Shown here: positions 12,101 to 23,751 of the stretch, piece by piece
Position numbering within the stretch: the first letter of the stretch is position 1
Layout: every line of letters starts with the position of its first letter
Origin: Nematostella vectensis
Taxonomy: Eukaryota > Cnidaria > Anthozoa > Actiniaria > Edwardsiidae
DNA length: 64,000 bases
NCBI RefSeq assembly: GCF_932526225.1
Contig: NC_064039.1
Coordinates: 5,097,001 to 5,161,000 of the forward strand
Direction: 5' to 3'
The notes under the pieces: model-generated
The model's database searches: none
The model's input: only the letters and a program-made list of their open reading frames with translations
Told to the model about the DNA's origin: nothing
Translations under genes and position numbers: made by a program

Positions 12101-13269
12101 GATGCCGGAAGTGGCTATTCCCTTTTTTTTTACGCCGCCCCAAGAAGAAGGCATAAATGAGACCTCAAATATCAGTAGACCTTCAAACAGAAGCCGCATC
12201 TAAGCTTTCAAGATCTCATGTCAAATAGCCCTAGGCAGTCACATATTTGGTATTTTAAAAAAAATTGAAAGAATAATCATTTAAATAAATTTCTAAATCT
12301 TCATCTAAAGTTTTATACATCATTTACAAAATTCAATTAAAAACCTCATAATAACATTTCCAAATTAACTGACGGAACCGAATGCTTTGTTTCCCTTGGG
12401 TTTTTGCTAGGATTTCAAAGCGGCGGCTAACAGACTAATTAATACAGTGGTAAAAGTACAATAATGTAAATTAATTACTATAAAGACAATGTACATCACA
12501 AAGTATAAACAGACTGCAAATATTGTATACACCTTTTTTAAAAAGGTTGTCAGTGCACACTGGCAATGGCAATTGCTAAATGGCAGTTCCAAAATCGAAA
12601 GGTGCTAATTATTTGGGATCCACAGGTCCTTTCCGACGCAAAACTGCCAATCGCCATTTGCTGTTTGCACTGACACCTTTTTTAATAGGTGTATATCAGA
12701 AAAACAGCAGGCAATTTATATCTGTGAATCGCTTCAGACCTTGTCAAGATTCGTGCACCAGGAAATGTTGAAAAGATTCCCATTGCAACACAATAGGAAT
12801 GATAAATATTCACCACAGCTTCCAGAAAGGAATGAATTCTCAAATAACTTTAGTTTATTGTATCACTGTAAATATAAAAATTAATTATTGCAAATGCTTT
12901 GATAGCCTGCTATCACTTGCACTCTATAGGCTCATATCTCTACCATGCCTTTTTTGAGATTCACATTAGTCGTTTGACTTGCCTAATTGAACAACATTCT
13001 GTGTATAACACCAACATTATCTGGGTAGGAAGAAGGAGTTTAACATGCATGGAGCCTTACTTTGACTAATAACACATTTGATTTGTCCCCAATCCAGCAG
13101 GAGAAAATGGTTTTGCCATGGAAAAGGCCTTAAGTTTACTATGCATGGGGCCTTACTTTGACTTTTTAACCTCACTCATCTCATTGTAATTGTTCATCAA
13201 TGAGTGGGATTTGCCATGGGGCCTTACTCGTGATTTTTAACCTGTCAACTCATCTAAGTTGTTACTCAA
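12101..13269. other. Intergenic: convergent 3' ends of the kinase and ankyrin genes
   Basis: It holds the kinase 3' untranslated region (AATAAA at 12284) and, on the minus strand, the ankyrin gene's 3' region (TTTATT at 12854-12859 reads AATAAA). A foldback and a local repeat are listed separately. I see no further gene. Confidence 0.6.
12529..12694. mobile_element. Foldback element, about 165 bp
   Basis: The left arm (12529-12590) and right arm (12640-12694) are imperfect inverted complements beginning ATACACC and ending GGTGTAT, separated by about 50 bp. A long hairpin is predicted. No open frame is seen, and it is probably a MITE or decayed palindrome. Confidence 0.55.
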
Positions 13270-13335
13270 TCAGCGGGAGGTTAAGGGGACAGGTGGGGAG
13301 AATAAGTTTGCCATGCGAGGAGCCTTATTCTGACT
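13030..13335. repeat. Diverged repeat overlapping the 3' end of the ankyrin gene
   Basis: Four copies of a segment with TTTGCCATG, GGAGCCTTACTTTGAC and TTTAACC lie at about 13051, 13147, 13217 and 13320, spaced 70-103 bp. The last copy is inside the final coding codons of the minus-strand ankyrin gene, so part of the gene's 3' end was duplicated downstream. Confidence 0.55.
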
Positions 13336-16300
13336 TATAACCTTCTGTCTTTGTGATCTATGTCGTCTTGATGCTGAGATTCTTTCAAGTGGAATAAGAC
13401 TAAGTTTTTTGTCATGATCAGAAGTTCTGTGCTGTCTGATTGCACCATGAAATCCTTCGGTGTCACTTTTAGATTTAACAACAAACATTGACTCTCCCTT
13501 AAAACCCCTGGGTGTGTTTGGTACTGATTTGCTCGCTTTCAAAGCCTCAAATGCTCGCCTCTCCTCCAGTGGCACTGGGCCATACATGCTTGGTAAATCA
13601 GGAAATCCTTTAAAACCTAACCACCTTTTAAATGCCAATTGGCTTTCATGTTGTCCTTCCATCTTTTTTATTAGACTAAGTCTCTGTATTTCTGCAGCAA
13701 GTTCTTGCTCCTTGATCTCTTCCTCAAGCTTTTTTATTCTTTCTTTCTCTTTGTCCAAGTACCACTGATGGTTAGAAAGTATCCGTGCACAGGGCCTGTG
13801 TCCCCACACTCTTGCTAGATCCATGGGAGTATTGTGCTCATTGTCTTCTCTCTCTATGTCACCACCAGCCCTTATCAAAAGCTGTAGACATTTCACATGG
13901 CCTTCGATGGCAGCTCTGTGCACTGGTGTGGTGCCATCATGGGTTTGTCTATAAAAAAATCACATAGATAGTTATATGTGATTGAAACATTTGAAAAATT
14001 ATGGGAAAACAAGACAAGGTCATACAATTGTTTAGTTTTGTTGAGGCCTATTTTCATCCCACAAGGTTTAATGACAACACCTAACACTTTTGGGGCTGTG
14101 GCCTTTCAAATACAAATGAACATAAAACAATCAGTAGAGAGTCAATGATAACCGTCAAGAATATAGGGGTCGCATCTTTGTGTCACATCGTTGTGTCGCA
14201 TCCTTGTCTTGACTGGGTCGTGACATCATTGGCACATCCTCACTAATGTGGGTTGTAGCACAATGGTAGTCAATGACTAGTCATGGCAGTCCATGGTAGT
14301 CAATGGCAAGTCATGGCAGTCCATGGTAGTCAATGGCAAGTCATGGCAGTCCATGGTAGTCAATGGCAAGTCATGGCAGTCCATGGTAGTCAATGGCAAG
14401 TCATGGCAGTCCATGGTAGTCAATGGCAAGTCATGGCAGTCAATGGTAGTCAATGGCAAATCATGGCAGTCCATGGTAGTCAATGGCAAGTCATGGCAGT
14501 CCATGGTAGTCAATGGCAAATCATGGCAGTCCATGGTAGTCAATGGCAAGTCATGGCAGTCAATGGTAGTCAATGGCAAATCATGGCAATCCATGGTAGT
14601 CAATGGCAAGTCATGGCAGTCCATGGTAGTCAATGGCAAATCATGGCACTCCATGGTAGTCAATGGCAAGTCATGGCAGTCCATGGTAGTCAATGGCAAG
14701 TCATGGCAGTCCATGGTAGTCAATGGCAAGTCATGGCCGTCCATGGTGTAGTCAATGGCAAGTCATGGCAGTCCATGGTAGTCAATGGCAAATCATGGCA
14801 GTCCATGGTAGTCAATGGCAAATCATGGCAGTCCATGGTAGTCAATGGCAAATCATGGCAGTCCATGGTAGTCAATGGCAAGTCATGGCAGTCAATGGCA
14901 AGTCATCAGTCCATGGTAGTCAATGGCAAGTCATGGCAGCCCATGGTAGTCAATGGCTAGTCATGGCAGTCCATGGTAGTCAATGACTAGTCATGGTAGT
15001 CAATGGCAAATCATGGCAGCCCATGGTAGTCAATGGCTAGTCATGGAAGTCCATGGTAGTCAATGGCAAATCATGGCAGCCCATGGTAGTCAATGACTAG
15101 TTATGGCAGCCCATGGTAGTCAATGGCAGTCCATGGTAGTCAATGGCAGTCCATGGTAGTCAATGACTAGTCATGGCAGTCCATGGTAGTCAATGGCAAG
15201 TCATCAGTCCATGGTAGTCAATAGCAAATCATGGCAGTCCATGGTAGTCAATGGCAAGTCACGGCAGTCCATGGTAGTCAATGGCAAATCATGGCAGTCC
15301 ATGGTAGTCAATGGCAAGTCATGGCAGCCCATGGTAGTCAATGGAAAGTCATGGCAGCCCATGGTAGTCAATGGCAAGTCATGGCAGTCCATGGGTAGTC
15401 AATGGCAAGTCATGGCAGTCCATGGTAGTCAATGGCAAGTCATGGCAGTCCATGGTAGTCAATGGCAAGCCATGGCAGTCCATGGTAGTCAATGACTATT
15501 CATGGCAGTCCATGGTAGTCAATGGCAAATCATGGCAGTCCATGGTAGTCAATGGCAAATCATGGCAGTCCATGGTAGTCAATGGCAATTCATGGCAGTC
15601 CATGGTAGTCAATGGCAGTCTATGGTAGTCAATGACTGCCATTGAGTAATATGGCAGTCCATGGTAGTCAATGGCAAGTCATGGTAGTCAATGGCAAGTC
15701 ATGGCAGTCTATGGTAGTCAATGGCGAGTCAGGGCAGTCCATGGTAGTCAATGGCAAGTCATGGCAGTCCATGGTAGTCAATGGCAAGTCATGGCAGTCT
15801 ATGGTAGTCAATGACTGCCATTGAGTAATATGGCAGTCCATGGTAGTCAATGGCAAGTCATGGCAGTCCATGGTAGTCAATGACTATTCATGGCAGTCCA
15901 TGGTAGTCAATGGCAAGTCATGGCAGTCCATGGTAGTCAATGGCAAGTCATGGCAGTCCATGGTAGTCAATGGCAAGTCATTGCAGTCCATGGTAGTCAA
16001 TGGCAAGTCATGGCAGCCCATGGTAGTCAATGGCTAGTCATGGCAGTCCATGGTAGTCAATGGCTAGTCATGGCAGTCCATGGTAGTCAATGGCAAGCCA
16101 TGGCAGTCCATGGTAGTCAATGGCAATTCATGGCAGTCCATGGTAGTCAATGGCAAGCCATGGTAGTCAATGGCAAATCATGGCAGCCCATGGTAGTCAA
16201 TGACTAGTCATGGCAGTCCATGTTAGTCAATGGCAAGTCATGGCAGTCCATGGTAGTCAATGGCTAGTCATGGCAGGCCATGGTAGTCAATGACTAGTCA

Positions 16301-18986
16301 TGGCAGTCCATGGTAGTCAATGGAAAGTCATGGCAGTCCATGGTAGTCAATAACAAATCATGGCAGTCCATGGTAGTCAATGGCTAGTCATGGCAGTCCA
16401 TGGTAGTCAATGGCAAATCATGGTAGTCAATGGAAAGTCATGGCAGTCCATGGTAGTCAATAACAAATCATGGCAGTCCATGGTAGTCACTGGCTAGTCA
16501 TGGCAGTCCATGGTAGTCAAATGACTAGTCATGGCAGTCCATGGTAGACAATGGCAACCCATGACAAATCATGCCAATTCATGGTAGTAGACTGCCATGG
16601 CTTGCCATTAAGTAATATGGCAGTCCATGGCATGCCAATCAACTTGACATACCCATGAAACACGCCTTAGACCTTATCACCTGATATCTATGACTGCGCA
16701 AGCCCCCCTCCCCCCACCAGCGAATTAAGGTAACCCTATGGCATGGTATAGATACTGTATTGTACCTGGATGGATCTGCACCGTTTACCAGCAAGTACTG
16801 CACACACTTCAAGGACTTTTTCTTGTTCGTTGTATTAATAGCAAGGTGAAGTGGGGTCCAGCCTGTTTCACTTGGTAAGTTTATATCAACCTTGTACCGC
16901 TCCACCATCACTTGCAGACTCTCAAGGTGGCCATTTTTAGCTGCCAAGTGTATTGGTGCAAATCCCTGATGAAGAAGCAGAAGTTGAGCTGGTCACATTT
17001 CAGTGAGAATGTGTTTGCAAGGACCTGTCACACAATTGCTTTTGCTCACACAAAAAAAATCATTGCAAGTCGCATGTGCATTTTGCATGTGTGACACATT
17101 TTGCAACTTGTTATTTTTTTCTCAAAGTTGTACGAAGAGTAGAAGAGACTTCTACTTTCTGCAACAAATGTTTTCAAGTTGCACAAAAGTTCACTCAATT
17201 ATATTACTTCCACTTATCATTTTTTTGTATTTGCAAAATTTAAATTGCCGATTATGGCATAAGTCACTATGGATTGTAAACTATAGTTAAAGCCCCATTG
17301 GCAACCAAAGCGATTGTTCTTGTTTTGAAATAGCGCCATTGTCTTGCGAGCGATTTGATTGGAGGACTATAATAAGCATAATCATTCACTACCGACACGA
17401 GGTGCGTGTTTCATCTTGTTTTCGCCGGTAAAGAAAGCCACAGGATTTACGAAGACAAGAACAATAATAATAATGCAACGAAGAAACGACCAAGCAATGC
17501 ATGCTTTAGGATAAAAATCATTGACAAATAAAGATTGATGTGATCGGGAAAGATGTTGGTTTATTCCACGCGATTACTGAAACTCGAAAATATTCTTTGT
17601 TTTATCACTGTTCACTTTCCATTCACGGTGATGGTGGCCGTAGGAGGCAAAGAACAGGACTCGAGGTCCCTAAAAGCAACTATAACCTGTACTATAACCT
17701 GTAATTAAAACTCTAGGTTAATAACCATGAAGCGAGAACTCGAGGAGAATATATGCCGAACACATAGAAAGTATATACATAAGCTTATTTTGCTGCAATG
17801 ATTTGCAAATTCGACTCACTGCAAAACTTGTTTGTTCCACTTGCATTTTCAGGGTTGCATCGAGGCTCTCCTTTGAATCAAACCTGGTATTTTCATTCCC
17901 TCTATATGTGAATGAGTAGCTCAGAGTCTGAAAAACTTTGACTTCCAGTAAAAATAAACCAAAATTTCTTTGTAGTCGTTGTGATTGTCATAACGCATAA
18001 GCGTGCAAGATTCCCTATAGGAAAGATACTGGCATCAACACGAATGCATAAAAAGTGAAGATTATTCTTATATTGTGTTAAATATACTCATAAAATGCAA
18101 AAGGAATTCTGTATTGTTCTTGGAAGTCAGTGAACGAGTAATACAAGTTTCACGAACCTACATACTTCAATTTCCCGTGACCTTCAGCTCGAGGTGGTAA
18201 ACCGCTTTCATATGACATCGCATAAATGCCAGCATATAGAAAAAATCTTAGAATTACTTGCAAGGTATTGTTTGTAAAACGATAAACTAATAACTATTAA
18301 CTTTGAGCCGCATTTCGACGATTTTAACACGATTTTAACAATGATAGAAGATGTTTCTTTAAAGTTTGAAACAATTTGTAGACTTTCTATTTTAGCGCAG
18401 CGCTAAAATAGAGCCTCGATCTAATGTAGGCTTGGTTACTTATGGGTCTTTAATCATGACTGATATTTTGCAGTTTCTTCAAACAGGGTTCAAAGTTAGC
18501 CAAGACAAAAGAGTCCAGCCAAAAGCCAATTAAGAGACGTAATAAAAAAAAAAGAACATTAATTTCCTTAAAGCTATAGAAGCTACCTCCCAATTCTTCT
18601 TTATCTATGCATTGCTACACTACTGCAACATAAACGATACTTACTTAAATTACGTATTCGACATTTTTTAACCATTCTAATTCAGGCAATTATAATAATA
18701 GGGTTTATCTTACTTCCGAACAATAAGCCCTTATACTATATAATCACTTTAAGAAAATAAATGGAGAGACGATACAAACGCTTGTCATGACCTCTCTCTG
18801 TCACAAAAATCAGAATCTTACATGCTGTTTTGTTTGCTTGTAAACTTTTTTCGCGTTCCATAGACTTTGCTGTAGCCAAGTAACATCTCCTATAGCAGAA
18901 GCAAGCAACACATCGTCATCTATGTCCGGTTTATCGGGAGCTACCGACTGCTTTCGTCTTCTTCTTTGAGTGAATCCGGCCGCCAT
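13270..18986 (-). CDS. Ankyrin-repeat protein with coiled-coil C-terminus
   Basis: Three exons on the minus strand: 18986-18846, 16965-16766 and 13948-13270 (339 residues). The start ATG at 18986 opens MAAGF in good context. A basic RRRRK stretch is followed by about three ankyrin repeats: GFAPIHLAAKNGHLESL, GWTPLHLA, GTTPVHRAAIEGH and NTPMDLARVWGH. A charged helix (KEKERIKKLEEEIKEQELA) and a basic, disordered tail follow. Exons 2 and 3 join in perfect phase across an ankyrin repeat. The exon 1 donor (AAAAAA|GTTTAC) is weak, so another small exon is possible. Ankyrin repeats bind proteins, and the partner is unknown. The ankyrin plus coiled-coil layout recalls ANKRD53-type proteins, but I do not assign that name. 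Confidence 0.85.
14203..14236. repeat. 34-bp inverted repeat, left copy
   Basis: This stretch, beginning CTTGTCTTGACTGGG, is the exact reverse complement of 19847-19880. The pair brackets 5.6 kb that includes ankyrin exons 1 and 2. Each copy lies next to a tandem array, starting at 14281 on the left and 19872 on the right. Confidence 0.8.
14281..16640. repeat. 30-bp minisatellite, about 79 units, in an ankyrin-gene intron
   Basis: The unit is TCATGGCAGTCCATGG followed by TAGTCAATGGCAAG. Ten codons per unit keep several frames open on both strands, giving long but meaningless translations such as VNGKSWQSMV. Variants are deletions of ten or twenty bases and CTAG or AAAT changes. It lies wholly between ankyrin exons 2 and 3 and holds no copy of their splice sites. 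Confidence 0.95.
16966..18845. other. Intron 1 of the ankyrin gene
   Basis: About 1.9 kb of AT-rich sequence with no exon I can support. If the weak exon 1 donor is wrong, an extra exon could be hidden here, but exons 1 and 2 already join in phase. Confidence 0.5.
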
Positions 18987-19360
18987 CTTGTTTCCCTTCA
19001 CTGCTGAATTGGTCGCCTGGCAACCAGTGGATAGCTGACATAAGTAAGCAAGGGCACCAGGACAAAACGGTTTCTCAAGAACGTTCTACTAAGAATTTGT
19101 TCCGTTGTTTTACTCGTTTTCCCGTTGTTTTACTGGATTTATTGTTAAACTATCAGGTTTATCGGGAGCTACTGACTGTCTCCGTCGTCTTCTTTGAGGG
19201 AATCCGGCCGCCATCTTGTTTCCCTTCACGGCTGATGTGGTCGCCTGGAAACCTAGAAGATAGCTGACGTAGGGAGTAAGCAAGGGCACCAGGATAAAAA
19301 GGTTTTTCCCGAATGGTCTACTAAAAGTTTGTTCCGTTGTTTTACCCGTTTTTTTTAACA
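18915..19360. repeat. Tandem duplication of the ankyrin start exon and leader
   Basis: About 230 bp holding the first codons (MAAGF..QRRRRKQSVAPDKPD on the minus strand), the start ATG and upstream leader is present twice: in the gene (18915-19100) and upstream (about 19155-19360). The upstream copy keeps an ATG and 20 or so matching codons, then leaves the homologous frame. Confidence 0.8.
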
Positions 19361-19846
19361 AATTTACTGTTAGACTATCTTATGTCATTATTTAGTGAGA
19401 GGTACTCTATTTCTTTTGTTGCATAAAGATCTGTTTGAAGTGTAACTGCAAAAATATGCTGGTCACTGGGACTCTAGGAATGAGTTATTACTTGACTACC
19501 CACCAATAAACCTTTTTTTCCCAATAAAACATGAAGTAATCACTTATATTATAGCCTGATCCTACAAAACGCTGTGACACTAATATAATACAAATGATTG
19601 CCCCTCATTATGTTTGTCTGTTGTGACTTACTTAGAAAACCCTGTCTATCTACATGGCTAACCAAACAAATGGTATTTTGCCTTTCCACATGATTTCCTG
19701 ATTCATGCCTTTCCACAAGATATTATGCCTTTCTGCATGATTTCCTGAGAGGACAAGAACAGGCAAAGATATTATTAAACAAAGTCTAGATTAAGCATTA
19801 TTTTATATAAAAAAAAGATTGTTAACACAAGGGTGGATACGCCCCC

Positions 19847-19880
19847 TGTGCCAATGATGTCACGACCCAGTCAAGACAAG
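19847..19880. repeat. 34-bp inverted repeat, right copy
   Basis: Exact reverse complement of 14203-14236. It runs directly into the 61-bp array, whose first unit starts at 19872. Confidence 0.8.
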
Positions 19881-20230
19881 GGACTTGTGGTGTAGTATCT
19901 AGGTTGAGGTTACGTAGTGTTAACTTGTTCAAGACAAGGGACTTGTGGTGTAGTATCTAGGTTGAAGTTACGTAGTGCTTTTAACTTGTTCAAGACAAGG
20001 GACTTCCAGGGTAGTATCTAGGTTGAGGTAACGTAGTGCTTTTAGCTTGTTCAAGATGAGGGACTTCTGGTGTAGTATCTAGGTTGAGGTAACGGAGTGC
20101 TTTTAGCTTGTTCAAGATGAGGGACTTCTGGTATAGTATCTAGGTTGAGGTTACGGAGTGCTTTTAACTTGTTTAAGACGAGGGACTTCTGGTGTAGTAT
20201 CTAGGTTGAAGTTAAGGAGTGCTTGGCTGC
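19868..20230. repeat. 61-bp tandem repeat, six units
   Basis: Units begin CAAGACAAGGGACTT at 19872, 19930, 19991, 20052, 20113 and 20174 (spacing 58, then 61). They share GTAGTATCTAGGTTGA and a tail TGCTTTTAACTTGTT. The array lies downstream of the NDUFAF2 3' end. No function is apparent. Confidence 0.85.
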
Positions 20231-20527
20231 CAAAAAAACAGTATTTTTTTATTGTGAGAATAACCAAATGTTAGGGCTTAACTGAAACATGAGGTCCCAG
20301 TATGATATGCCTATCAACAAAGCGTAGCGTAAAGATATTGTAAAAAAAAAATTACAATAAGGCATTTTTTTAATAAGAAAAGATTGCCTACCCTTAGATA
20401 TGCACCTGCAAATTAAGATACCCGGTTTATTTGTATGTATTTGGATGGCACATGTTAAAAGTGTTTTAGCTTTAGGTTTATATCTCGGTGACCTATTTAT
20501 TATAAGTTATATTTATTGGTGCCTGTT

Positions 20528-20766
20528 TTTTCTTGGTGCCTGGAGGTGCCCATGCATTTGGCTCATAATGTCTCTTCTTCCAGGCCTTCCTGGTCATCTG
20601 TCATGGTACCAGATGTACCCGGTGTCCAAGCTCCTGGCTGGTAGGTTATTTCTTGGTGCCTGGAGGTACCCAAGCATCTGGTTCATATGTCTCTGCTTCC
20701 TGGCCTTTCTGGTCACCTTCCATGGTAGCAGATGTACCCGGTGTCCAAGCTCCAGGCTGGAAACCT
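20528..20766. repeat. 120-bp duplication of the NDUFAF2 C-terminal coding end
   Basis: The segment encoding the last 40 residues of NDUFAF2 (20648-20766 on the minus strand) is copied directly downstream at 20528-20647, with substitutions. The near copy carries the TAA stop. The far copy still resembles the gene but lies after the stop in the 3' untranslated region. Confidence 0.85.
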
Positions 20767-21218
20767 TTAGATGTGGTGCTTGCCTGAGGTTTCATATTAA
20801 GGTCCTTATAAACTGGAGCTGAAGCATGACCAACTGGTTTGGCAGATGTTGCATTATTACCTACATGGACCAGGCCTTCGGCATGTTCTTTAGCTCTTCT
20901 CTCGTCTTCTTTTTTTTCAACTTGCTGAATTCTATCCTTCAGTGTAATCTGTTTGTTGATTCTCGCTATTATTTCTTCGTGTGTTGGCGGCTCCTCTCTC
21001 TTGCCTCGAATCCATGATTCCCATTCTATTGGGTTAGTCCCTGGTGTGTACTGATCATGTTTTAGTTTCGTTACGACCTCGCGTTTGGTTCTCTGTGACA
21101 TATCCCCGGCATGGCTGCCTGAACGAACGATTTCGTAGTATTTATTCCCGTCTAAATCTGTCCCTACGAGCCGTCTTGACGGTCTTAAAAAGCCAGCAAT
21201 TGCCCTAAACCACTGCAT
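20646..21218 (-). CDS. NDUFAF2: NDUFAF2 (mimitin), mitochondrial complex I assembly factor
   Basis: Single-exon, 190 residues, ATG at 21218. It is a paralogue of complex I subunit NDUFA12 and, from family knowledge, binds a late assembly intermediate in the mitochondrial inner membrane before NDUFA12 replaces it. The family core is visible: LVGTDLDGNKYYE near the N-terminus, then a conserved PIEWESWIRGKREEPPTHEEI around residues 63-84. A charged helix and a low-complexity Pro/Ser/Thr tail follow. Length matches the animal family (about 170-190). Candidate poly(A) signals (TTTATT on the plus strand) are at 20496 and 20426. The C-terminal coding end has been tandemly duplicated downstream. Confidence 0.93.
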   Translation of the reverse strand: MQWFRAIAGFLRPSRRLVGTDLDGNKYYEIVRSGSHAGDMSQRTKREVVTKLKHDQYTPGTNPIEWESWIRGKREEPPTHEEIIARINKQITLKDRIQQVEKKEDERRAKEHAEGLVHVGNNATSAKPVGHASAPVYKDLNMKPQASTTSKGFQPGAWTPGTSATMEGDQKGQEAETYEPDAWVPPGTKK

Positions 21219-23128
21219 ACTTTAGAAACTCAACAACAATGATTACATACATAGATCGCAGAGTATACTGGTGGTCGCCATCTTTGTCAATGGGCTGGCG
21301 CAAGGAATTACTTTGAGAGGGTATGACGAGTAATTCCGTATTATACATGAATAAAAACATACACATATTTTTGGTGAAATATAGTTTTTAATCCTAAATG
21401 ACTTAGCTGATCGGTTCATACATGCCTTAGTAAGGAACTAATTCTATATATTTGCTTGCATTGCAAGTAAGATATTGGTTTAATGTTCTACAGGAATTCC
21501 CTCCCTACCCTTGTAAGTGTGGACTCGGCCCAGACTATATCGAGAAGAGTGACCTTGGTTCGTAGTTGTCACAGGAATGTACTTTAATTCTACACTGCTT
21601 TCACTATAGAAGTTTACCGTTTTCCTCGTAGAAAATGCAAGAGACTACCTTAGATGAACCTGACCAGAGCCTACAAAACCTTTGAAATGGGAGAACGTGT
21701 ATCTTTGGTGAATTATATGGTCGTTTTGGCCTGTTTCGTCGGTGAGTTTCTACCTCGTCTAGCATCTCCTTTCTTTCGCTTTCTCTCGAAAAGCAAAGGA
21801 TTCTGAAACAGTTTAATCGCAACCATATATTACAGGCCTGAATGTAATTGTAATAATTTAAACTGCGGATGCTGTGAATCAATTGACTTCCCTATTTCGA
21901 ATGATTTCCCAAGACTTATAATGTTGCGCGACATGGCATTCGACAGACTTCTCTATTTACGTCACCGGCTTTTGCATTTTATTTCCCGCTGTTTTCCGTG
22001 CGTTTTTCTTGCTTAATTTGCTTTTTTTAATCTTGTAGATAATATGACGATGAGATTCTAATCAGTTTCTTTAGGGCATCGTATAGTTTATGTAGTTCTT
22101 TTCCTGTTTTCTTTGGTTGTTATTGTGGTGACAGTCACATGATACACTCGAATGCGGGGTTGTATGACTACTAAGAACATTGGTTTTACTAAAATTACAC
22201 GAGTGATAGCGTCTGTAATTCTTTTAAATCGAACGGTTTTACCATTTCTAAATTCTCTTTCAAGCTATATTTATAAACTATTATTAGATGAGGTTTTATT
22301 GATATCTGGTCCAATCAAGTCAAGACAATTGAAATCAGGTAATGCACTAGTCAATATAAACCCGGGGCATTTGACAAGGAGTTAAGTCAAGAGTTACCAA
22401 AAAACCCCGCCCCCAAGGATGCTTGTCTGTGCCCTTGCCCCGCTAGATTCCCCAGGGGTCGTTTTGAATTTGAGCAGGAGCCCAAGTATTGCATAGGAAA
22501 GGAAATTTCATTTGATATTTGTTTTGCAAGTTTCCATTCCAGAAATGAATTTTCTTATATTTAAAGCTATTTAAAACGGACTAGAAAACTTCCAAATCCC
22601 AAGAAAACCAACACACAATGTACAGCAATACAGAGTGAATCATATATTGCCTTATATTTTGATCAATATTTCCTACAAATAACAGCAATTTCTCCTTATC
22701 CTGCGGGGCTGTGCTTGAACAAAAGCATCGATAAAATCATGGCACAAACACGCCTCCAAAACACTCAGATTGTCTGAAACTACTCTTCAAACAACATAAA
22801 CATTGCAATCGCTATTCAACGACCGCATTCCGCTGATTACATGGGGTGTCCCAAAGACACATCAGGGCTATTTTCCAAGATGGCGGCCGGGTCAAATGCC
22901 CCGCTATATGTCCCGGCTAGATTTCCATAGCATGACAAAAGACTACAAATGGACCTGGTAGCCGTGACACATCATTCGCCAAATCACATCGAATCCCCTG
23001 CATATGTCCCGCTATTCCCCGGCCCTTGGGGTGCGGGGGTTTATATTACACAAGGTGGAAGTCAAGACTGTTTCCACTTTGAAAGACATTGTTTATTCGA
23101 GATATCACAAATAAATTCAATCATGATA
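21219..23128. other. Intergenic, NDUFAF2 upstream region
   Basis: About 1.9 kb. The first part is the likely NDUFAF2 promoter. Between about 22356 and 23045, GC-rich patches (GGGGCATTTGAC, GCCCCGCTA) recur in both orientations, and ATATAAACCC appears inverted at the two limits, so a decayed element is possible. I see no supported gene. Confidence 0.4.
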
Positions 23129-23506
23129 TTATACAATATTATACATTGATTCAGTAAAACACTTTTTCCCAATTTGCATATAGGGAAAGATAAGCATTTG
23201 TTTGCCCATCGAGCTGATTAGCTTGTAAATATCCCTTGAAGATCTCTTTTGCTCTTCTTGTAGCTCTTTAGGTGTTCTTAGAACCCTTATTCTCTCGCTT
23301 GAGGAAATGAAGTGAGAAGCAGCCATCCTCAGTTTTGCCACAAAGCGGCCACTTCTCACAATCGTATCTTCGACCCTAGGCTCAAGATGCATTGTGCGCA
23401 TAGAATCACTTATCTGCCAGCTGATTTTAAAACCCTCATTGCCTAATTCACAAAATAAACTAGCTATTAGCAAATCAGAATCTACATAAAAATTACCTAA
23501 GTACAT
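23129..23506 (-). CDS. Hypothetical protein or terminal exon, uncertain
   Basis: An open frame of 125 codons on the minus strand, ATG at 23506. It reads as plausible protein with a charged helix (RTPKELQEEQKRSSRDIYKLI), and an AATAAA lies on the minus strand about 30 bases past the stop (near 23092). Possible acceptors (TTTTATGTAG, TGTGAATTAG) fall inside its first 40 codons, so it may be a last exon rather than a whole gene. No family is recognised. Confidence 0.3.
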   Translation of the reverse strand: MYLGNFYVDSDLLIASLFCELGNEGFKISWQISDSMRTMHLEPRVEDTIVRSGRFVAKLRMAASHFISSSERIRVLRTPKELQEEQKRSSRDIYKLISSMGKQMLIFPYMQIGKKCFTESMYNIV

Positions 23507-23751
23507 ATCAGAGCATGGTGGAATCTTGCTAATTATAAAAGCTCATGACAATTGAGTGTGTTTCTAGCATGCTAATTGCCTAACTCAAAACTTTGTATTG
23601 ATGGCCATGTAAGTGCGCTTTTGCTCTGTAACTTATCCCCTGAAAGCAAAGTTGTTTTGCAGATGATGTGTTAAGTGTTGGACCTTGTTGGAACAAGATT
23701 TAAATGATGTAACAATGAGTCAACAATTATTGTTTTTTGTTTTATCTCCAG

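Noticed and set aside
14277-16207. Long open frames on both strands (VNGKSWQSMV and DCHDLPLTTM repeats)
   Set aside because: They are products of the 30-bp intronic minisatellite. No splice or start signal links them to exons.
14281-16640. CRISPR-like array
   Set aside because: Regular 30-bp repeats, but no spacers, and this is a eukaryotic intron. It is a plain minisatellite.
21604-21882. Minus-strand frame of 92 codons upstream of NDUFAF2
   Set aside because: Contains a plausible charged stretch, but there is no promoter, partner exon or family, and it may be chance.
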